A program made the translations under genes and the position numbers. Below, in pieces: positions 20,801 through 30,900 of a DNA stretch of 64,000 nucleotides. The notes beneath the pieces are model-generated. The model made no database searches. It saw nothing but the letters and a program-made list of their open reading frames with translations, and had not been told where the DNA came from. Every line of letters starts with the position of its first letter. Within the stretch, counting starts at the first letter, position 1. Origin of the DNA: Kistimonas sp964291485 (lineage in GTDB: Bacteria; Pseudomonadota; Gammaproteobacteria; Pseudomonadales; Endozoicomonadaceae); contig OZ220224.1 in assembly GCA_964291485.2 (NCBI GenBank), positions 1,674,001-1,738,000 on the forward strand, in the 5' to 3' direction.

Positions 20801-23800
20801 GGCGCAGAAGTATGCGTATGTGGATGTCAGTCGCGATATTACGATTGCTGACCACAGCTTTGAGAGTGTCACTTACTCAAATGGTGGTCATTCAGGCAAT
20901 CCTGCCGCCAGTCCCTGGACCTTCAGTGGAGCGAGCTCTGGCACTTGGAACCCAACATCAAGCCAGGTGACCCAGGAAGCACCGGATGGCAATAACATTG
21001 GCTATGCCACTGGTACCAATGAAACCATTTCCCAGACCCTGACCGAAACTTTTTCGCGGGATACAACCTACCAGTTGCAGGTTGAGGTCGGCAACCGGAG
21101 TGATACCGCAGGTTTTGCCGATTACGCCGTGCGGATCACGGCAGGCGGTGTGGTGCTGGCGACGGATGGCTCGGTGTCGCCCGCGGAAGGCCAGTGGGAT
21201 ACGTTAACGCTCAATCTCGACGGTTCCACCATTGCGGAGAACTCCGCGGCGCTTGGTCAGCCCATCACCATTGAACTGGTGCACATCAGCGGACCGCAGA
21301 TGCATTTCGACAATGTCCGCCTGAGTGCCACCACACCGGAACTGCAGCCCGAGGGGGCGGAGTTCCAGGTGGATACGGCAACGCTGGCGAGTGATGAATC
21401 GGTGTCAATGCCGCAGGTGGCGACACTGGAGAATGGTAATTATGCGGTAGCCTGGCGTTTCCTTGACCCTGGTGTTACCAGTACAACCCAGATGCGGATA
21501 TTTTCCAGTGATGGCACCGAGATCCAGAGTGAATTTACCGTGGGTTCGGGGTCCGGAAATCACTATACGCCGGACCTGATTGCCCTGTCTGATAACCGCT
21601 TCCTGGTGGCGCACACGAGCAGTGGTGCAACGTCCATCCGTGCCGTGATACTGGATGCCAATGGCAATACTCTGGAGACCACCACCACGGGCACTTTGGG
21701 CGGTTGGAGCAGCCCAGGCTGGGGTGGCCCGGAGGCAACCGCCCTTGATAACGGTGGATTCGCCCTGGTATGGCGCCCGGCCGGCGCCACCGGTGACGAT
21801 AACGCCAGGATCCAGTTCTTTGACCGCGACGGCAACAACACCACCGGCGAAATCAGTTTCGGCGATACCAACCCTGCCAGTAATCGCCACTTTGAGATCG
21901 ATACCCTTGAGAACGGACAGGTGATTACCGCCTACCAGAGCGGCGACAACCTGTTCTTCCAGCGCTGGACCGAGGCCGGCAGTCAGGAAGGCTCCCCGGT
22001 ACAGATCAACACCTCCGTTGCGCCGGATATTTCCACACTGGGCGAGGTATCCGTAGAGGCGCTGAGTGACGGCGGCTTCTTCGTAGTCTGGCGCAGTACT
22101 TCGCAGGATCAGGGGGGCAGCCATGGGGTTTACGGACGCCGTTTCGATGCGGATGGCAACCCGCTCACCGGCGAGATTGCGATCAACAGCACAACGGCCA
22201 ATAACCAGTTTGATCCCTCTGTCATCCAGCTGGAAAGCGGTGCCCTGCAGGTGCTGTGGACATCGAACCAGGATGGCAATGACAACATCTACAGCGCATC
22301 AGTGGGACTCGGCGGCAACCAGGTCAGTGAGAATGCGGCCCATGGCACACTGGTGGGCAGCGCCAGCGCCACCGATGTGGAAGACGGCACCACCCTGACC
22401 TATGCACTGGTCAACGATGCCGGCGGACGTTTTGCCATTGATGCATCGTCCGGTGATATCACCGTTGCCGATGGCACCCGGCTGGACCATGAAACCGATG
22501 CCTCCCATACCCTGCGGGTACGCGTCACCGACAGCGGTGGGCTGAGTACTGAGCAGGATATTGTCATCCAGGTGCAGGATGTGAACGAGGCGCCGGAGGT
22601 GTCCGGCGCGGTGACGGTCACGGCACCGGACAACCTGGATGCCCATACGGTGACGGAAGCCTTCCTGCTCGGTAATGCCTCGGATCAGGATGGCGATACC
22701 CTGAGTGTGCAGGATGTCAGCATCAACGGCGTGACGGCGCACCGGCATGATTTTCAGACCAGCCTGGCGTTTAGCAGCGGTGGGAGTGCTTCTGTCAGCG
22801 GCGATACACTGACCCTTACAGGCAGTGCTACGGGGACTGAAGAGAGCGTTGTCTTGATTGATACCACCGGCGGAGGCACCCGCGGGACTGATCTGCATCT
22901 CGACTTCACGGTGACCCCAACAAACCAGCACACGACCCGCAATAACTTCATCGTGTTTGATTACGTTGATGCCAATAATTACAAGGCCATCGGCAGCTAT
23001 GACGGTGATGGAACGTCGTGGTGGGTTGTTGAAAACTGGATCAATGGCACAAAGACGGGGCTGTCTGATTATAACAGTACCGACAGTGCCAACATTAATA
23101 CCAGTCGCCACTACGAGGTGAGTATCGTCAATAACCGGGTCAGCCTGACGGTGGATGGCGTTGAAAAGGTCGCGCACCAGTTCAGTGAGAATGTCAGCGA
23201 TGGTGAACTGGGTGTGATGAATGTCGGGCCTGCCATTACTACCTACACCCTCAACGGCGCTGACTGGGATATCTACCCGGACAACCAGCACGCGGTCTAC
23301 GACAATAATGACGGCACCTGGACCATCCTGCCCGGCGACGACCTGGCCGGTGACCTGACCCTGGACTACAACGTGTCTGATGGCGAGCTGACCACGGCGG
23401 CCACTGCCGTGATCCCCGTCGACCGAACACCTGACGCCAGCATTGAGCTGAGCAGCACCACAGGCATCAGTGACGATGTGTTGCCGGTGGAAACCACGGC
23501 TGGCGGGGATACGTTGACCGTTACATCCGTGAGTGGCCAGTCGGTAGCGGCCAGCGGAACCACCAGTATCGCCGGCGAATTCGGCACCCTGGATATCGCC
23601 GCCGACGGCAGCTGGACCTATAACCTGGATGCGGCCTATGCCAGTGCCGACCTGGACAGTGATCTGGTCGCGCGCTGGACCTTTGATGAAGCATCCGGCA
23701 CCACGGTAGCGGACAGTTCCACGGTCGACAGTATTGCGGACGATGGCACGCTCAATGGGGCGACCTTTGTCAGTGACGGCATCAGCGGCAGTGCAGTCGC

Positions 23801-24938
23801 CTTTGATGGCAGCAATGACCGTATTGATGTGGCAAATTCCACTGAACTTAATACCTATACCGGCACCAGGACAGCCCAAACCATCAGCCTTGCCTTTAAG
23901 GTGGATCCGGCCAATGACCTGACGGGTACCCAGGTTCTCTATGAACAGGGAGGGATCGGAAATGGATTTAACATTTATATTCGTGCTGGAAATTTATACG
24001 TTGGTGCATGGAGTGATGGTAATGGCTGGAGCAATGGTGCTTTTATCAGCACCAGCCTAGCAGGTTTGGAGGGCGGTTGGCACAGCGTGTCCCTGGTATT
24101 GGATGCGACCAGCGTAACAGCCAGTGAGAGGACGCTGACGGGGTATCTGGATGGTATTGATTTTGGCACCAAAACAGGTGCCAAGGCGGTCAGCCCACAC
24201 AGTGGTGCCATCGCATTTGGTGGTATGAGTCAGGATACCCAGATTGATACCGGTGACTTGACCGGTGACGGGAACTATTTCCAGGGTGAAATTGATGAGG
24301 CGCGGATTTATAACCGTGCGCTCTCTGATACGGAAGTCAGGGTGCTGGGGCAGATAGAAAAATCAGAAACCTTCACCTATGAAGTATCAGACGGTACTCA
24401 TACCAGCACGTCGACACTGGCCATTGATGTTCAGCACACTCTCGACAGTACCGATGGCATCAGCGGTACCGTTGGGGATGAAACCCTGACCGGCACCGCG
24501 TTTGGCGAACAGATCGAAGGGCTGGCCGGCATGGATACCCTGATCGGTAACGGCGGCGATGACTTCCTGATCGGCGGGGTCGGCAACGATACGCTCACCG
24601 GCGGCCCAGGTTCCGACACCTTTGTCTGGATTGCCGGCCATGAAGGCACATCGTCCTCGGTGGCCATTGACACCATCACGGATTTCAATGCAACGGCCGG
24701 CGGTGACGCCATTGACCTGAGCCTGCTGCTGTCGGGGGAAACCGAGACAACACTGGATCAGTACCTGAACGTCAACGTGACCGGCGGTAATACCGAGATT
24801 GAGGTCAAACCTGACGGCGCCAGTGGCGATGTCACCCAGAAAATTGTCCTTCAGGGGGTCGACCTGTCGGGACTTGGGGATAATACAGCGATTTTGAATA
24901 CCCTGTTGCAGAACGGCAATCTGCACATAGACGGTTGA
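11832..24938 (+). CDS. Giant RTX adhesin 1 (4368 residues), type I secreted
   Basis: A very large, acidic surface protein with no Sec signal. Residues 1-260 are hydrophilic and contain four copies of a xLxxxxxLxxDQYxQS-type motif (about 40-56, 74-89, 106-122, 153-169). Then come a VCBS/cadherin-type repeat (260-375), three near-identical cadherin-like repeats (375-702), a jelly-roll carbohydrate-binding-like module (712-870) and two LamG-like domains (about 980-1200 and 1412-1635), each followed by a cadherin repeat. More distant LamG-like domains lie near 1740-1955 and 2160-2370. A region with VWRS/AWRF-type blade repeats (about 2940-3490) follows, then a VCBS domain holding another LamG-like insert (about 3865-4200). 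Two RTX motifs (DTLIGNGGDDFLIGGVGNDT) and a C-terminal secretion region ending LLQNGNLHIDG close it. The upstream exporter is its likely route. Role in attachment is inferred. I see no LapA-like retention module. Confidence 0.92.
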   Translation: MADKKAREPENPNSDDSRPQEGAPTDTAPEGRAIQQPGEESLDQAVVLGADQYDQSITPESNPGNAEKQVAEEDLDTSLVLDRDQYEQNAIRRDSIQQTDKSEPEETLGRTAALNRDQYSQSEINQPAADTDTTLTRRSDPESRSDGPEQQDESLGRTVALNRDHYSQSDINQPAIDTANRPARSSDSSSRSRGNQKPDVETAFTRMPTVERTEESVLIVQEPSVRVVIGERGGTAPVKRVESKEPAAEETSAPEPAARVNQAPVANADRGQGLANSQFEIDVLANDTDGNPDDTPATFTLDQVQIVGNTGPSGAGQVTIVDNRLVFTPGTDFDALAEGETATVTVRYQMSDDEGASASSTATVIVTGVNAAPNATDDTLLVQEGGSHTFTVSDFGFRDIDTSDTLQSVTITRLPTAGDLTLSSVPVTAGQVITAAELATLTFTPAPNANGDGYADLQFTVSDGRADSPVRTLTIDVGEVNDAPTAQDKTLSINEDGSHTFVAADFGFSDIDTGDTLESVTITRLPSAGSLTLNDTPVTLNQVITAANIGNLKFAPAANANGAGYANLQFTVSDGELSSSAQTLTFDVGAVNDAPTAQDKTLTIDEDGSHTFAASEFGFSDIDTGDTLQSVTITRLPSAGSLTLNDTPVTLNQVITAANIGNLKYAPAVHASGNSYADLQFTVSDGELNSSAQTLAFNITPVTDAPTITLNNDVYSGLALDTELISNGNFSGGATGWNLTGTVQHFNGAQSSGNDVASFGGGQGPSDGVVEQQFAIHPDVVYSLSLDYAAGWADLLQSGLVEVVDVTTGNVLASQSFSTSTGTMQSLSLDFTGVSDGQATLRISNTSASTTNVDLFVDNVSIQATSADNPNLNPRVDGSEDQPVAVDLSAATPDTDGSETLAIELSDIPSGVVLSDGTNTLTSTGAAIDASGWDLDSLTLTPPANSNDNFTFTVKATATETATNTTNVTTQSIDVHIAAVNDPPVIAEGDTVDTSAAFVFSEGTGTTVADQSGNNNAMTLSGTATWGTGHGGTGNALEMDGSSSAAINGLETGGAMTVAAWVEFDATGGWSRIIDFGNGAAQHNILLGSNVENGLGVHIYNGTGQLIGQLEVPNVIAANQWAHVAFTIDDAGEITLYVDGESVGTATTTTGAPPEVLVRSNNLVGNDNWGGTQRLDGRLDDLLIANESLDANEISNLYRTSQLSDFTDAHFSLDEHSANGTVVGQVSATDIEDGTSLTYTLADNAGGRFAINSSTGEITVADSSLLDHDVAGSHTLRVRVTDSGGLSSERDFVVQVADVSEAPTAQDKTLTITEDGSHTFAVTDFGFSDGDSGDTLQSVTITQLPSAGSLTLDDSPVTANQVITAADITQLKFTPDANANGTGYADLTFTVSDGSLSSAAQTLTFDVTAVNDPPVIAEGDTVDTSAAFVFSEGTGTTVADESGNNNAMTLSGTATWGIGHGGTGNALEMDGSSSAAINGLETGGAMTVAAWVEFDATGGWSRIIDFGNGAAQHNIVLGSHVENGLGVHIYNGTGQQIGQLEVPDVIAANQWAHVAFTIDDAGEITLYVDGESVGTATTTTGAPPDVMVRSNNLVGNDNWGGSQRLDGRLDDLVVVNESLDANQISNLHQAGELGDFIDANFTLDENSANGTVVGQVSGSDAEDGTNVTYALADDAGGRFTINSTTGEITVADSSLLDHETDGSHTLRVRVTDSGGLSSERDFVVQVADVNEAISDLTFAADSAHADPTPAPASEWHFDNSYDSEAGGNSFSGASPTFVTGPNDQVENAIHFDGGNAAFVASAAVSETSAAIGLWFRTTGAGTLMEVTTASALTSHDRNVWIDSDGRINARLWTGSGDEVITSDLSDTFNDGEWHYVVHSYGGDLGGQTLFVDGQSVASGNVSASAFSTQDSIRLGSSVSTASGGSTFNGDIGGLQVFDQALTANDIAAAMLRPDAVLAENTTTAVTIGALSVTDADSDTEAFGQHTFTVSDNRFEVVSGELRLKAGQSLDHETESSIEVTVTATDNNNTGFTRNETFTILVQDVNEAPTAQDKTLSLNEDESHTFAAADFGFTDVDSGDSLQSVTITRLPSDGSLMLNDTPVTANQEIAASELGDLTYTPAANAHGTGYADLQFTASDGEASSAVQTLTFDVASVNDAPDIEATVDPARATTGPTPDHEWDFDNSYDSEAGGQAFSGATPAFTEGPNSRFENAVAFDGSASTFNVPLNVSETAYTVSFWFRADNAGGLLQIEGGGHDRNVYLNANGTITARVWNDESITSTVGETYNDGEWHHVVHTFGGTVGAQTLYVDGGEVASGTMSASAFTTQTHLRLGYSSMGNTHLDGAIAGLQVLDDAVTAIEAQQLFDPNSVVAIDENTTGAVVIGTLDVTDPDSDTDPFGQHTITVSDSRFEVVSGELRLKAGQSLDHETEGTIEVTVTATDINGTGLSADKVFTVLVQDVNEAPVVTASSPVSYTEGDGDVAVLGSLSLTDPEDTLESATVQFTEHDCQSHVAEDRLNFTDQNGITGSYDTATGTLTLTGTASVAEYQAALRSITYTNLSDSPDTDDRILSVTVNDGSLDSNAGTTTLSVAQLNDGPVITGAGTLLSESTDTANQEGLTQHIQITRSGGHTFTAGEKIEITLTNSEDASETYTVTYTVGSNTGAHVIASGLTNAILNADPGIGCHVSVVSEGGSVISSSYRNVIGFDDPNRPPFNLTTVIMDASDQVVASDVTMIRNTSNVYGVSYNGAGNAGTAQVETLTIPAGLQAGQTVRFYVDDLEVSHTVAAGEDATAIRDALLGQMTDFDLTQIVTPTASGTDGITLTAVNPGVAFDAYGITTSVTDAFTLSVDENSATGTVVGTMGGSDQDGDTDTLTWSLTDDAGGRFAIDSATGEITVTGALDHESADSHTLTVQVTDGQSASSQQQVTVQVGDVNDAPELSTTLDTAVSSEAMVNTETDSSQKEAVLSPLGDGGYLAVWHSEENGGHAIKAQKYAYVDVSRDITIADHSFESVTYSNGGHSGNPAASPWTFSGASSGTWNPTSSQVTQEAPDGNNIGYATGTNETISQTLTETFSRDTTYQLQVEVGNRSDTAGFADYAVRITAGGVVLATDGSVSPAEGQWDTLTLNLDGSTIAENSAALGQPITIELVHISGPQMHFDNVRLSATTPELQPEGAEFQVDTATLASDESVSMPQVATLENGNYAVAWRFLDPGVTSTTQMRIFSSDGTEIQSEFTVGSGSGNHYTPDLIALSDNRFLVAHTSSGATSIRAVILDANGNTLETTTTGTLGGWSSPGWGGPEATALDNGGFALVWRPAGATGDDNARIQFFDRDGNNTTGEISFGDTNPASNRHFEIDTLENGQVITAYQSGDNLFFQRWTEAGSQEGSPVQINTSVAPDISTLGEVSVEALSDGGFFVVWRSTSQDQGGSHGVYGRRFDADGNPLTGEIAINSTTANNQFDPSVIQLESGALQVLWTSNQDGNDNIYSASVGLGGNQVSENAAHGTLVGSASATDVEDGTTLTYALVNDAGGRFAIDASSGDITVADGTRLDHETDASHTLRVRVTDSGGLSTEQDIVIQVQDVNEAPEVSGAVTVTAPDNLDAHTVTEAFLLGNASDQDGDTLSVQDVSINGVTAHRHDFQTSLAFSSGGSASVSGDTLTLTGSATGTEESVVLIDTTGGGTRGTDLHLDFTVTPTNQHTTRNNFIVFDYVDANNYKAIGSYDGDGTSWWVVENWINGTKTGLSDYNSTDSANINTSRHYEVSIVNNRVSLTVDGVEKVAHQFSENVSDGELGVMNVGPAITTYTLNGADWDIYPDNQHAVYDNNDGTWTILPGDDLAGDLTLDYNVSDGELTTAATAVIPVDRTPDASIELSSTTGISDDVLPVETTAGGDTLTVTSVSGQSVAASGTTSIAGEFGTLDIAADGSWTYNLDAAYASADLDSDLVARWTFDEASGTTVADSSTVDSIADDGTLNGATFVSDGISGSAVAFDGSNDRIDVANSTELNTYTGTRTAQTISLAFKVDPANDLTGTQVLYEQGGIGNGFNIYIRAGNLYVGAWSDGNGWSNGAFISTSLAGLEGGWHSVSLVLDATSVTASERTLTGYLDGIDFGTKTGAKAVSPHSGAIAFGGMSQDTQIDTGDLTGDGNYFQGEIDEARIYNRALSDTEVRVLGQIEKSETFTYEVSDGTHTSTSTLAIDVQHTLDSTDGISGTVGDETLTGTAFGEQIEGLAGMDTLIGNGGDDFLIGGVGNDTLTGGPGSDTFVWIAGHEGTSSSVAIDTITDFNATAGGDAIDLSLLLSGETETTLDQYLNVNVTGGNTEIEVKPDGASGDVTQKIVLQGVDLSGLGDNTAILNTLLQNGNLHIDG
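14769..17030 (+). repeat. Two imperfect 1290-bp direct repeats in adhesin 1
   Basis: The unit starting with GTGAATGA at 14769 recurs at 16059, an offset of 1290 bases. Each copy encodes a LamG-like domain followed by a cadherin repeat; the first also has the cadherin-like link to the second. Similarity is high but not perfect (for example the loop HNILLGSN versus HNIVLGSH), unlike the perfect repeats in adhesin 2. The second copy is incomplete, ending where the next, divergent LamG-like domain begins. Confidence 0.85.
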
Positions 24939-24958
24939 GCGGTTTCGGGGAAACCGCT
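24938..24958 (+). terminator. Hairpin between the two adhesin genes
   Basis: An 8-bp stem AGCGGTTT/AAACCGCT with a five-base loop starts at the last base of the adhesin 1 stop codon and is followed by TTGTGTTG. The T-tract is poor, so it may be a partial terminator or an mRNA-stabilising structure that lowers expression of adhesin 2. Confidence 0.55.
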
Positions 24959-24989
24959 TGTGTTGTACAGCCATGGATAGGGAGGTCGT

Positions 24990-27900
24990 ATGGCTGATAA
25001 GGACAATAAGCAGGCCGGAACGGAGTCTGCCAACACACCGAATGAACCAGTAAAGACAACACCTGAGGACGCGCAGGAATATCAAGAGGAGCAGACGCAC
25101 GAGTCCTCCGCACAACCGGTCGTCGTCCATCCGGAGCAGGAACAGCCTGAGGATGAAGAGGGCATACCGGATGAGTCCGTTGATCCCGCCATTGTTGTGG
25201 ACGGGGTGACCTATGACCGGTTTGGCAATCAACAGGCTTCAGAGGAAACGGATAATCCGTTTATGCCGGAAGACGTTGAGGAACTGGATGAAGGCCAATC
25301 CGATTACACGGTGTTAACGCAGAACGTCCAGGCACGTGAATTCCAGCAGCCATCGACCTCCTCCCGCGATGGTTCTGATGTCCGATACAACGAACAGGGC
25401 AGTAAAGACCAGCCTGAAGACAAACTGGATGAATCCCCGTTCATCACCCGCACAGAATCCAGCATATTGAACATTGAGGCCGCTGATGCCCGTCAGGCAC
25501 TGGAGCGGGAATCGGATGTGTTCACAGAGTCTGACAGTGAACGACCGGAAGAATCGGTTCTGACAACGGTCATGCGGGTCAATGAAATCCCGGTTGCCCG
25601 GCAAGACAGTGGTACGGGTGATGAAAACGAAACCTTCTTCATTGATGTGCTGGCCAATGACACGGATGCCAACACCGATGATGGTCCGATGAATTTCACC
25701 CTCGATCGTGTGGCGATTATTTCGGTTGAGGGTGACGTTGAGACCGGTCGCGGGCAAGCCAACGTTGTTAATAATCAGCTGCAGTTTGTCCCCGGTGGGG
25801 ATTTTGATGCTCTGGCAGAAGGGGAAGACGCAACGGTTGTGGTGCGTTACACCATGTCGGACCGTTTTGGCGGCACCTCTGAATCGACCGTGACCCTGAC
25901 AATAGAGGGAAGTAATGATGCCCCCTTTGTCAGCCGGGCGATTACGTCTGAGGTCGGCGCAGACGACGCCAGCTATACCATCGACCTCTTATCGCATGCC
26001 GGGGATATTGACACCAGTGATACGTTAGCGCTACAGAATGGCAGTGTCCGTCTTGTCAGTGGTGATGGCGGCGGTATTCGCATTACAGGTAATCAAATGA
26101 CGGTGGATCCTTCTGCCTATACCTACCTGGAAAACAATGAACAGGCCGTCATTGAATACCGGTTTACGATTGAGGATGACAAGGGTGGGACGGCTGAGCA
26201 GGTTGCCACGGTAACCGTGATCGGTACCAATGATATTCCCGTGGCTTCGGCCGATGTGTACAGCGCCCTGGAAAACCAGGTGCTCATGCTGGATGTGCTG
26301 ATCAACGACACGGATGCGGATGCCGGGGATCACTACGGCACATTGAATCTTGATACCGCGACCATCGTTGACACTGATGGGAATCCTGCAACTGGCACGG
26401 GCTCTGTCACCATTACCAACCGGCAGATACGGTTTGAGCCGGGCACCGATTTTGACTACCTGGCTTCCGGTGAAACCGCGACGGTGACGGTGCGTTATGG
26501 CATTTCCGACAGGGCCGGAGATACTTCAACAGCGGATGCCACCATTACGGTAACGGGCACCAATGATGCGCCGGTGGCCAGTGTTGATAGCGCGACCGGT
26601 CACGAGAACCAGACGCTGACTATTGATGTGCTGGCCAACGACACGGATGTGGATCACAACGACAATCCCGCCAACTTCAGCCTGGACAGTGTGCAGATCG
26701 TTGACAGTGATGGGAATCCTGTCACTGGCCAGGGCACGGTCAGCATCGTTAACAACCAGCTGCAGTTTGTGCCGGGTGCAGACTTTGACAATCTGGCCAG
26801 TGACGAAAGTACGACAGTGACCGTGCGTTATGTGATGTCCGATGATGAAGGGGCGGAATCAACGTCAACAGCCACTATCACGGTAACCGGCACCAACGAT
26901 GCACCGGTAGCCAGTGTTGATACGGCGACCGGTCACGAGAACCAGACGCTGACTATTGATGTGCTGGCCAACGACACGGATGAGGATCACAACGACAATC
27001 CCGCCAACTTCAGCCTGGACAGTGTGCAGATTGTTGATAGTGACGGGAATCCTGTCACTGGCCAGGGCACGGTCAGCATCGTTAACAACCAGCTGCAGTT
27101 TGTGCCGGGTGCAGACTTTGACAATCTGGCCAGTGACGAAAGTACGACAGTGACCGTGCGTTATGTGATGTCCGATGACGAAGGCGCGCAATCAACGTCA
27201 ACGGCCACTATCACGGTAACCGGCACCAACGATGCACCGGTAGCCAGTGTTGATACGGCGACCGGTCACGAGAACCAGACGCTGACTATTGATGTGCTGG
27301 CCAACGACACGGATGTGGATCATAACGACAATCCCGCCAACTTCAGCCTGGACAGTGTGCAGATTGTTGATAGTGACGGGAATCCTGTCACTGGCCAGGG
27401 CACAGTCAGCATCGTTAACAACCAGCTGCAGTTTGATCCGGGTACGGATTTTGACAGTCTGGCCAGTGGTGATACAGCCACGGTCAGCGTGCGTTATGTG
27501 ATGTCCGATGACGAAGGTGTGACCTCAACATCGGTTGCGACAATCACAGTGAACGGGACCAACGATGCCGCCTCCGTGGATATTGATCTGAATAATACCG
27601 TCGATCCACTGCTGGGAACTGAGTTGATTACCAATGGTGACTTTACGGGTAATGGTGATGGCTGGCAGGTTAATCATCCTGCGTTTTATCTCAATGATGA
27701 GATGAGCCTGAATATTGGGCAGGCAGCAACAACGGGTTCCGTTGAGCAAACGATCGACACGGTTGCGGGTGTGAATTACCAGTTACAGGGAGACTTCCGT
27801 TCTTTCAACAGCACACTGGAATCGATGCTGGTTGAGGTCGTGGATGTCGAGACAGGCACCGTGTTGCTGAGTCAATCCGTGAGCAGTAACAGTACGGCAT

Positions 27901-30900
27901 CAGCACCGTTTAGCTTTGAATTTAACGCATTGAACCATGGTGAAACCGTGGTGCGTTTCAGTGATATCAGTGCTACCGGCATTAATGCCAATGCCGCGAT
28001 TGATAACATCTCCGTTGTAGCGCAGCCGGCCGATAACCCGGCGATCGCGGCGGCAGAAAACCCGTTGCTGACAGGGGTGGAAGGACAGCCGATTGACATT
28101 GATCTGAGTGTGTCAATCACGGATATCGATGACTCAGCGGCTCCGGTCGTGACAATAACGGATATCCCTTCAGGCTATGTACTGTCAGATGGAAGCACAA
28201 CGATCACCAGCACCGGTGCCGACATTACTATTTCCGGTTGGGATTTATCCGCGCTTCAGCTGACGCCTCCGGCGGATACAGACACGAATTTCACCCTGAC
28301 GGTGACGGTGCAACCAGTTGAGCAGGGCGTGACATCACCGGTCACGCTGTATCCGGTTGATGTGGTAGTCAGCCCTGTCAACGAGGCGCCGAATGCCGCT
28401 GATAATACGTTGATTCTGGCAGAAGATGGTGCGCATAGCTTTACGGCGGCTGAATTTGGTTTCACTGACAGTGATGACGGTGACAGCCTGCAGTCCGTGA
28501 CCATCACCCGCCTGCCCGGTGCAGGCGTTCTGGCATTGGATGGCGTTGCTGTCACCTTGAACCAGGTTGTCACAGCATCGGAACTCGGCGACCTGGTGTT
28601 TACACCCGATGCCAACGCCAACGGTACCGGTTATGCGGATTTGCAGTTTACAGTCAGTGACGGGCAGGCGAGCAGCGACACCCAGACACTGACCTTTGAC
28701 GTAACGGCTGTCAATGATGCTGCCACGGTGGTGGCAGGTGATACCCTCAATTACACGACCAATAGCGACATGCAGGTCGTCGTCGACGGCAGCGTGACGA
28801 TTACGGATGTGGACTCCACCAACCTGCAGAGTGCCACCGTCCAGCTTTCCGGCAACTACGCAAATGGTGAAGATGTTCTGGCATTCACTGATCAGAGTGG
28901 CATTACCGGTAGCTGGGATGCTGCAACCGGTACCCTGACACTGACAGGGGATGCGACGCTGGCAGATTATGAAGCGGCACTGGAGTCGGTGACGTACAGT
29001 AATTCATCCAATGACCGCAGCACCGATCCGCGTACCGTGAGTATTACGGTGAATGATGGTTCGGATGACAGTGCAGTTGCCACCAGCACCATCAATGTCA
29101 GCCAGTTCAACGAGGCGCCGGGCATACTGGATCAGAATTACTCGATGTCTCTGAGCGGTTCATCCGGTGACTACCTGATTGCCAACCCGGCCTCAGATAT
29201 ACCGTCCGATTCTTTCACAATGGAGATGTGGGTCAATACTACCGGCAGCAGGGATGGGGTGTTCTCGTATGCAACATCTGGCCACGATAATGAGATTCTG
29301 ATGTTCAATCAGACGAATCTTAGTCTCTATATTAATGGAGCCAATGTGTCCACGGGCATCAATGTGGCGGATGGCAACTGGCACCATGTAGCCTGGACCT
29401 GGGACAGTTCAACTGGCAGCACCAAAGTGTTTGTGGATGGCGCAGAGGAATACAGCGGTACCCTGAAACAAGGCTTTTCCATCCCGGATGGGGGCTCACT
29501 GGTCTTTGGCCAGGAGCAGGACAGTGTCGGTGGCGGCTTTGACAGTAGCCAGGCTTTTGATGGCCAGATGCGGGATATCCGGCTCTGGAACAGTGCCAAA
29601 TCGGAAAGCGCCATTGACTCGGATAAGGATCAGGCGTTGAGCGGAACCGAGTCCGATCTGGTCAGCTATTTCCCGATGAGTGGTGGCAGTGGCGATATTG
29701 AAGACTTTGGCCCGGCCGGGAACACCCTGGAGCGCCATGGCGCCACCTGGGAAGAAGTGGCCAGGGAAACTGCGGAAGACCAGCCGCTGACCATCACGAC
29801 GCTGAGTTTTGCGGATTCGGATTCCGGGAGTGATACGGTTGAGGTCACGCTGAGCATCACTAACGGTACACTCGAACTTGCTGATAACAGTGGTGTGACG
29901 GTGACAGCAGGTGCCGACAACTCCGGCACCATGACCCTGCAGGGTTCGCTCACCGACCTGAATGCAGCCATCAATGGTCTACAGTTTCATCCGACGGCGA
30001 ACTACCACGGCACGGCCACGCTGACGGCCAGTATCAACGATCTGGGCAACAGTGATGGGGCAGAAGCCCAGAGTGCGAGTATTACCCGGACTATCACCGT
30101 CAACAGTGTGAATGATGGACCGACTTCTGAGGATAACACGGTCACGCTGACGGAAGACGGCAGTTACACCTTTGCGGCGGGCGACTTCAGTTTCAATGAT
30201 GAGGACGGCGACAGTTTAGATACCATTACCATCACGCAATTACCAACCGATGGTTCGCTGACATTGAATGGCGCAGCGGTGGATGCAGGTGACAGTGTAC
30301 CTGTCGGGGATATTGGCAGCCTGGTGTATACACCACCGGCTGATGCCTTTGGTACTGGCTATGCCAGCCTGCAGTTCACCGTCAGCGATGGTACGGACAG
30401 CAGTGCAGCACAGACCCTTACCTTTGATGTCACCGGGGTGAATGATGTGCCCACGTTGGATCCGGTCAATGATATTGACCTTAATGTGGCGTACTCCTTT
30501 TCCGAGGGTTCCGGCACCAGTGCGTCTGATATGGGCGATGGAAACCAAGCACTGACGTTGTCTGGTACTGCATCCTGGGGAGAGGGGCGTGATGGTACCG
30601 GCAGTTCGCTTGAAATGGATGGCATTAATGGTGCCGGCGAAATCAGCGGGTTGCAAACAGGAGGTGCCATGACGGTCTCAGCCTGGGTAGAGTTTGATGC
30701 AACCGGTGGCTGGTCCCGAATTATTGATTTTGGCAATGGCAGTGCTAACCAGAATATCGTGTTGGGTTCCCATGTAACCAATGGTCTTGGTGTCCACATT
30801 TATGACGCTTCATCGAATTTGATAGGCCAGCTGGAACTCACGGATGTGATTCAGGCCAATCAATGGACGCATGTTGCTATGACGATTGATGATGCCGGTG

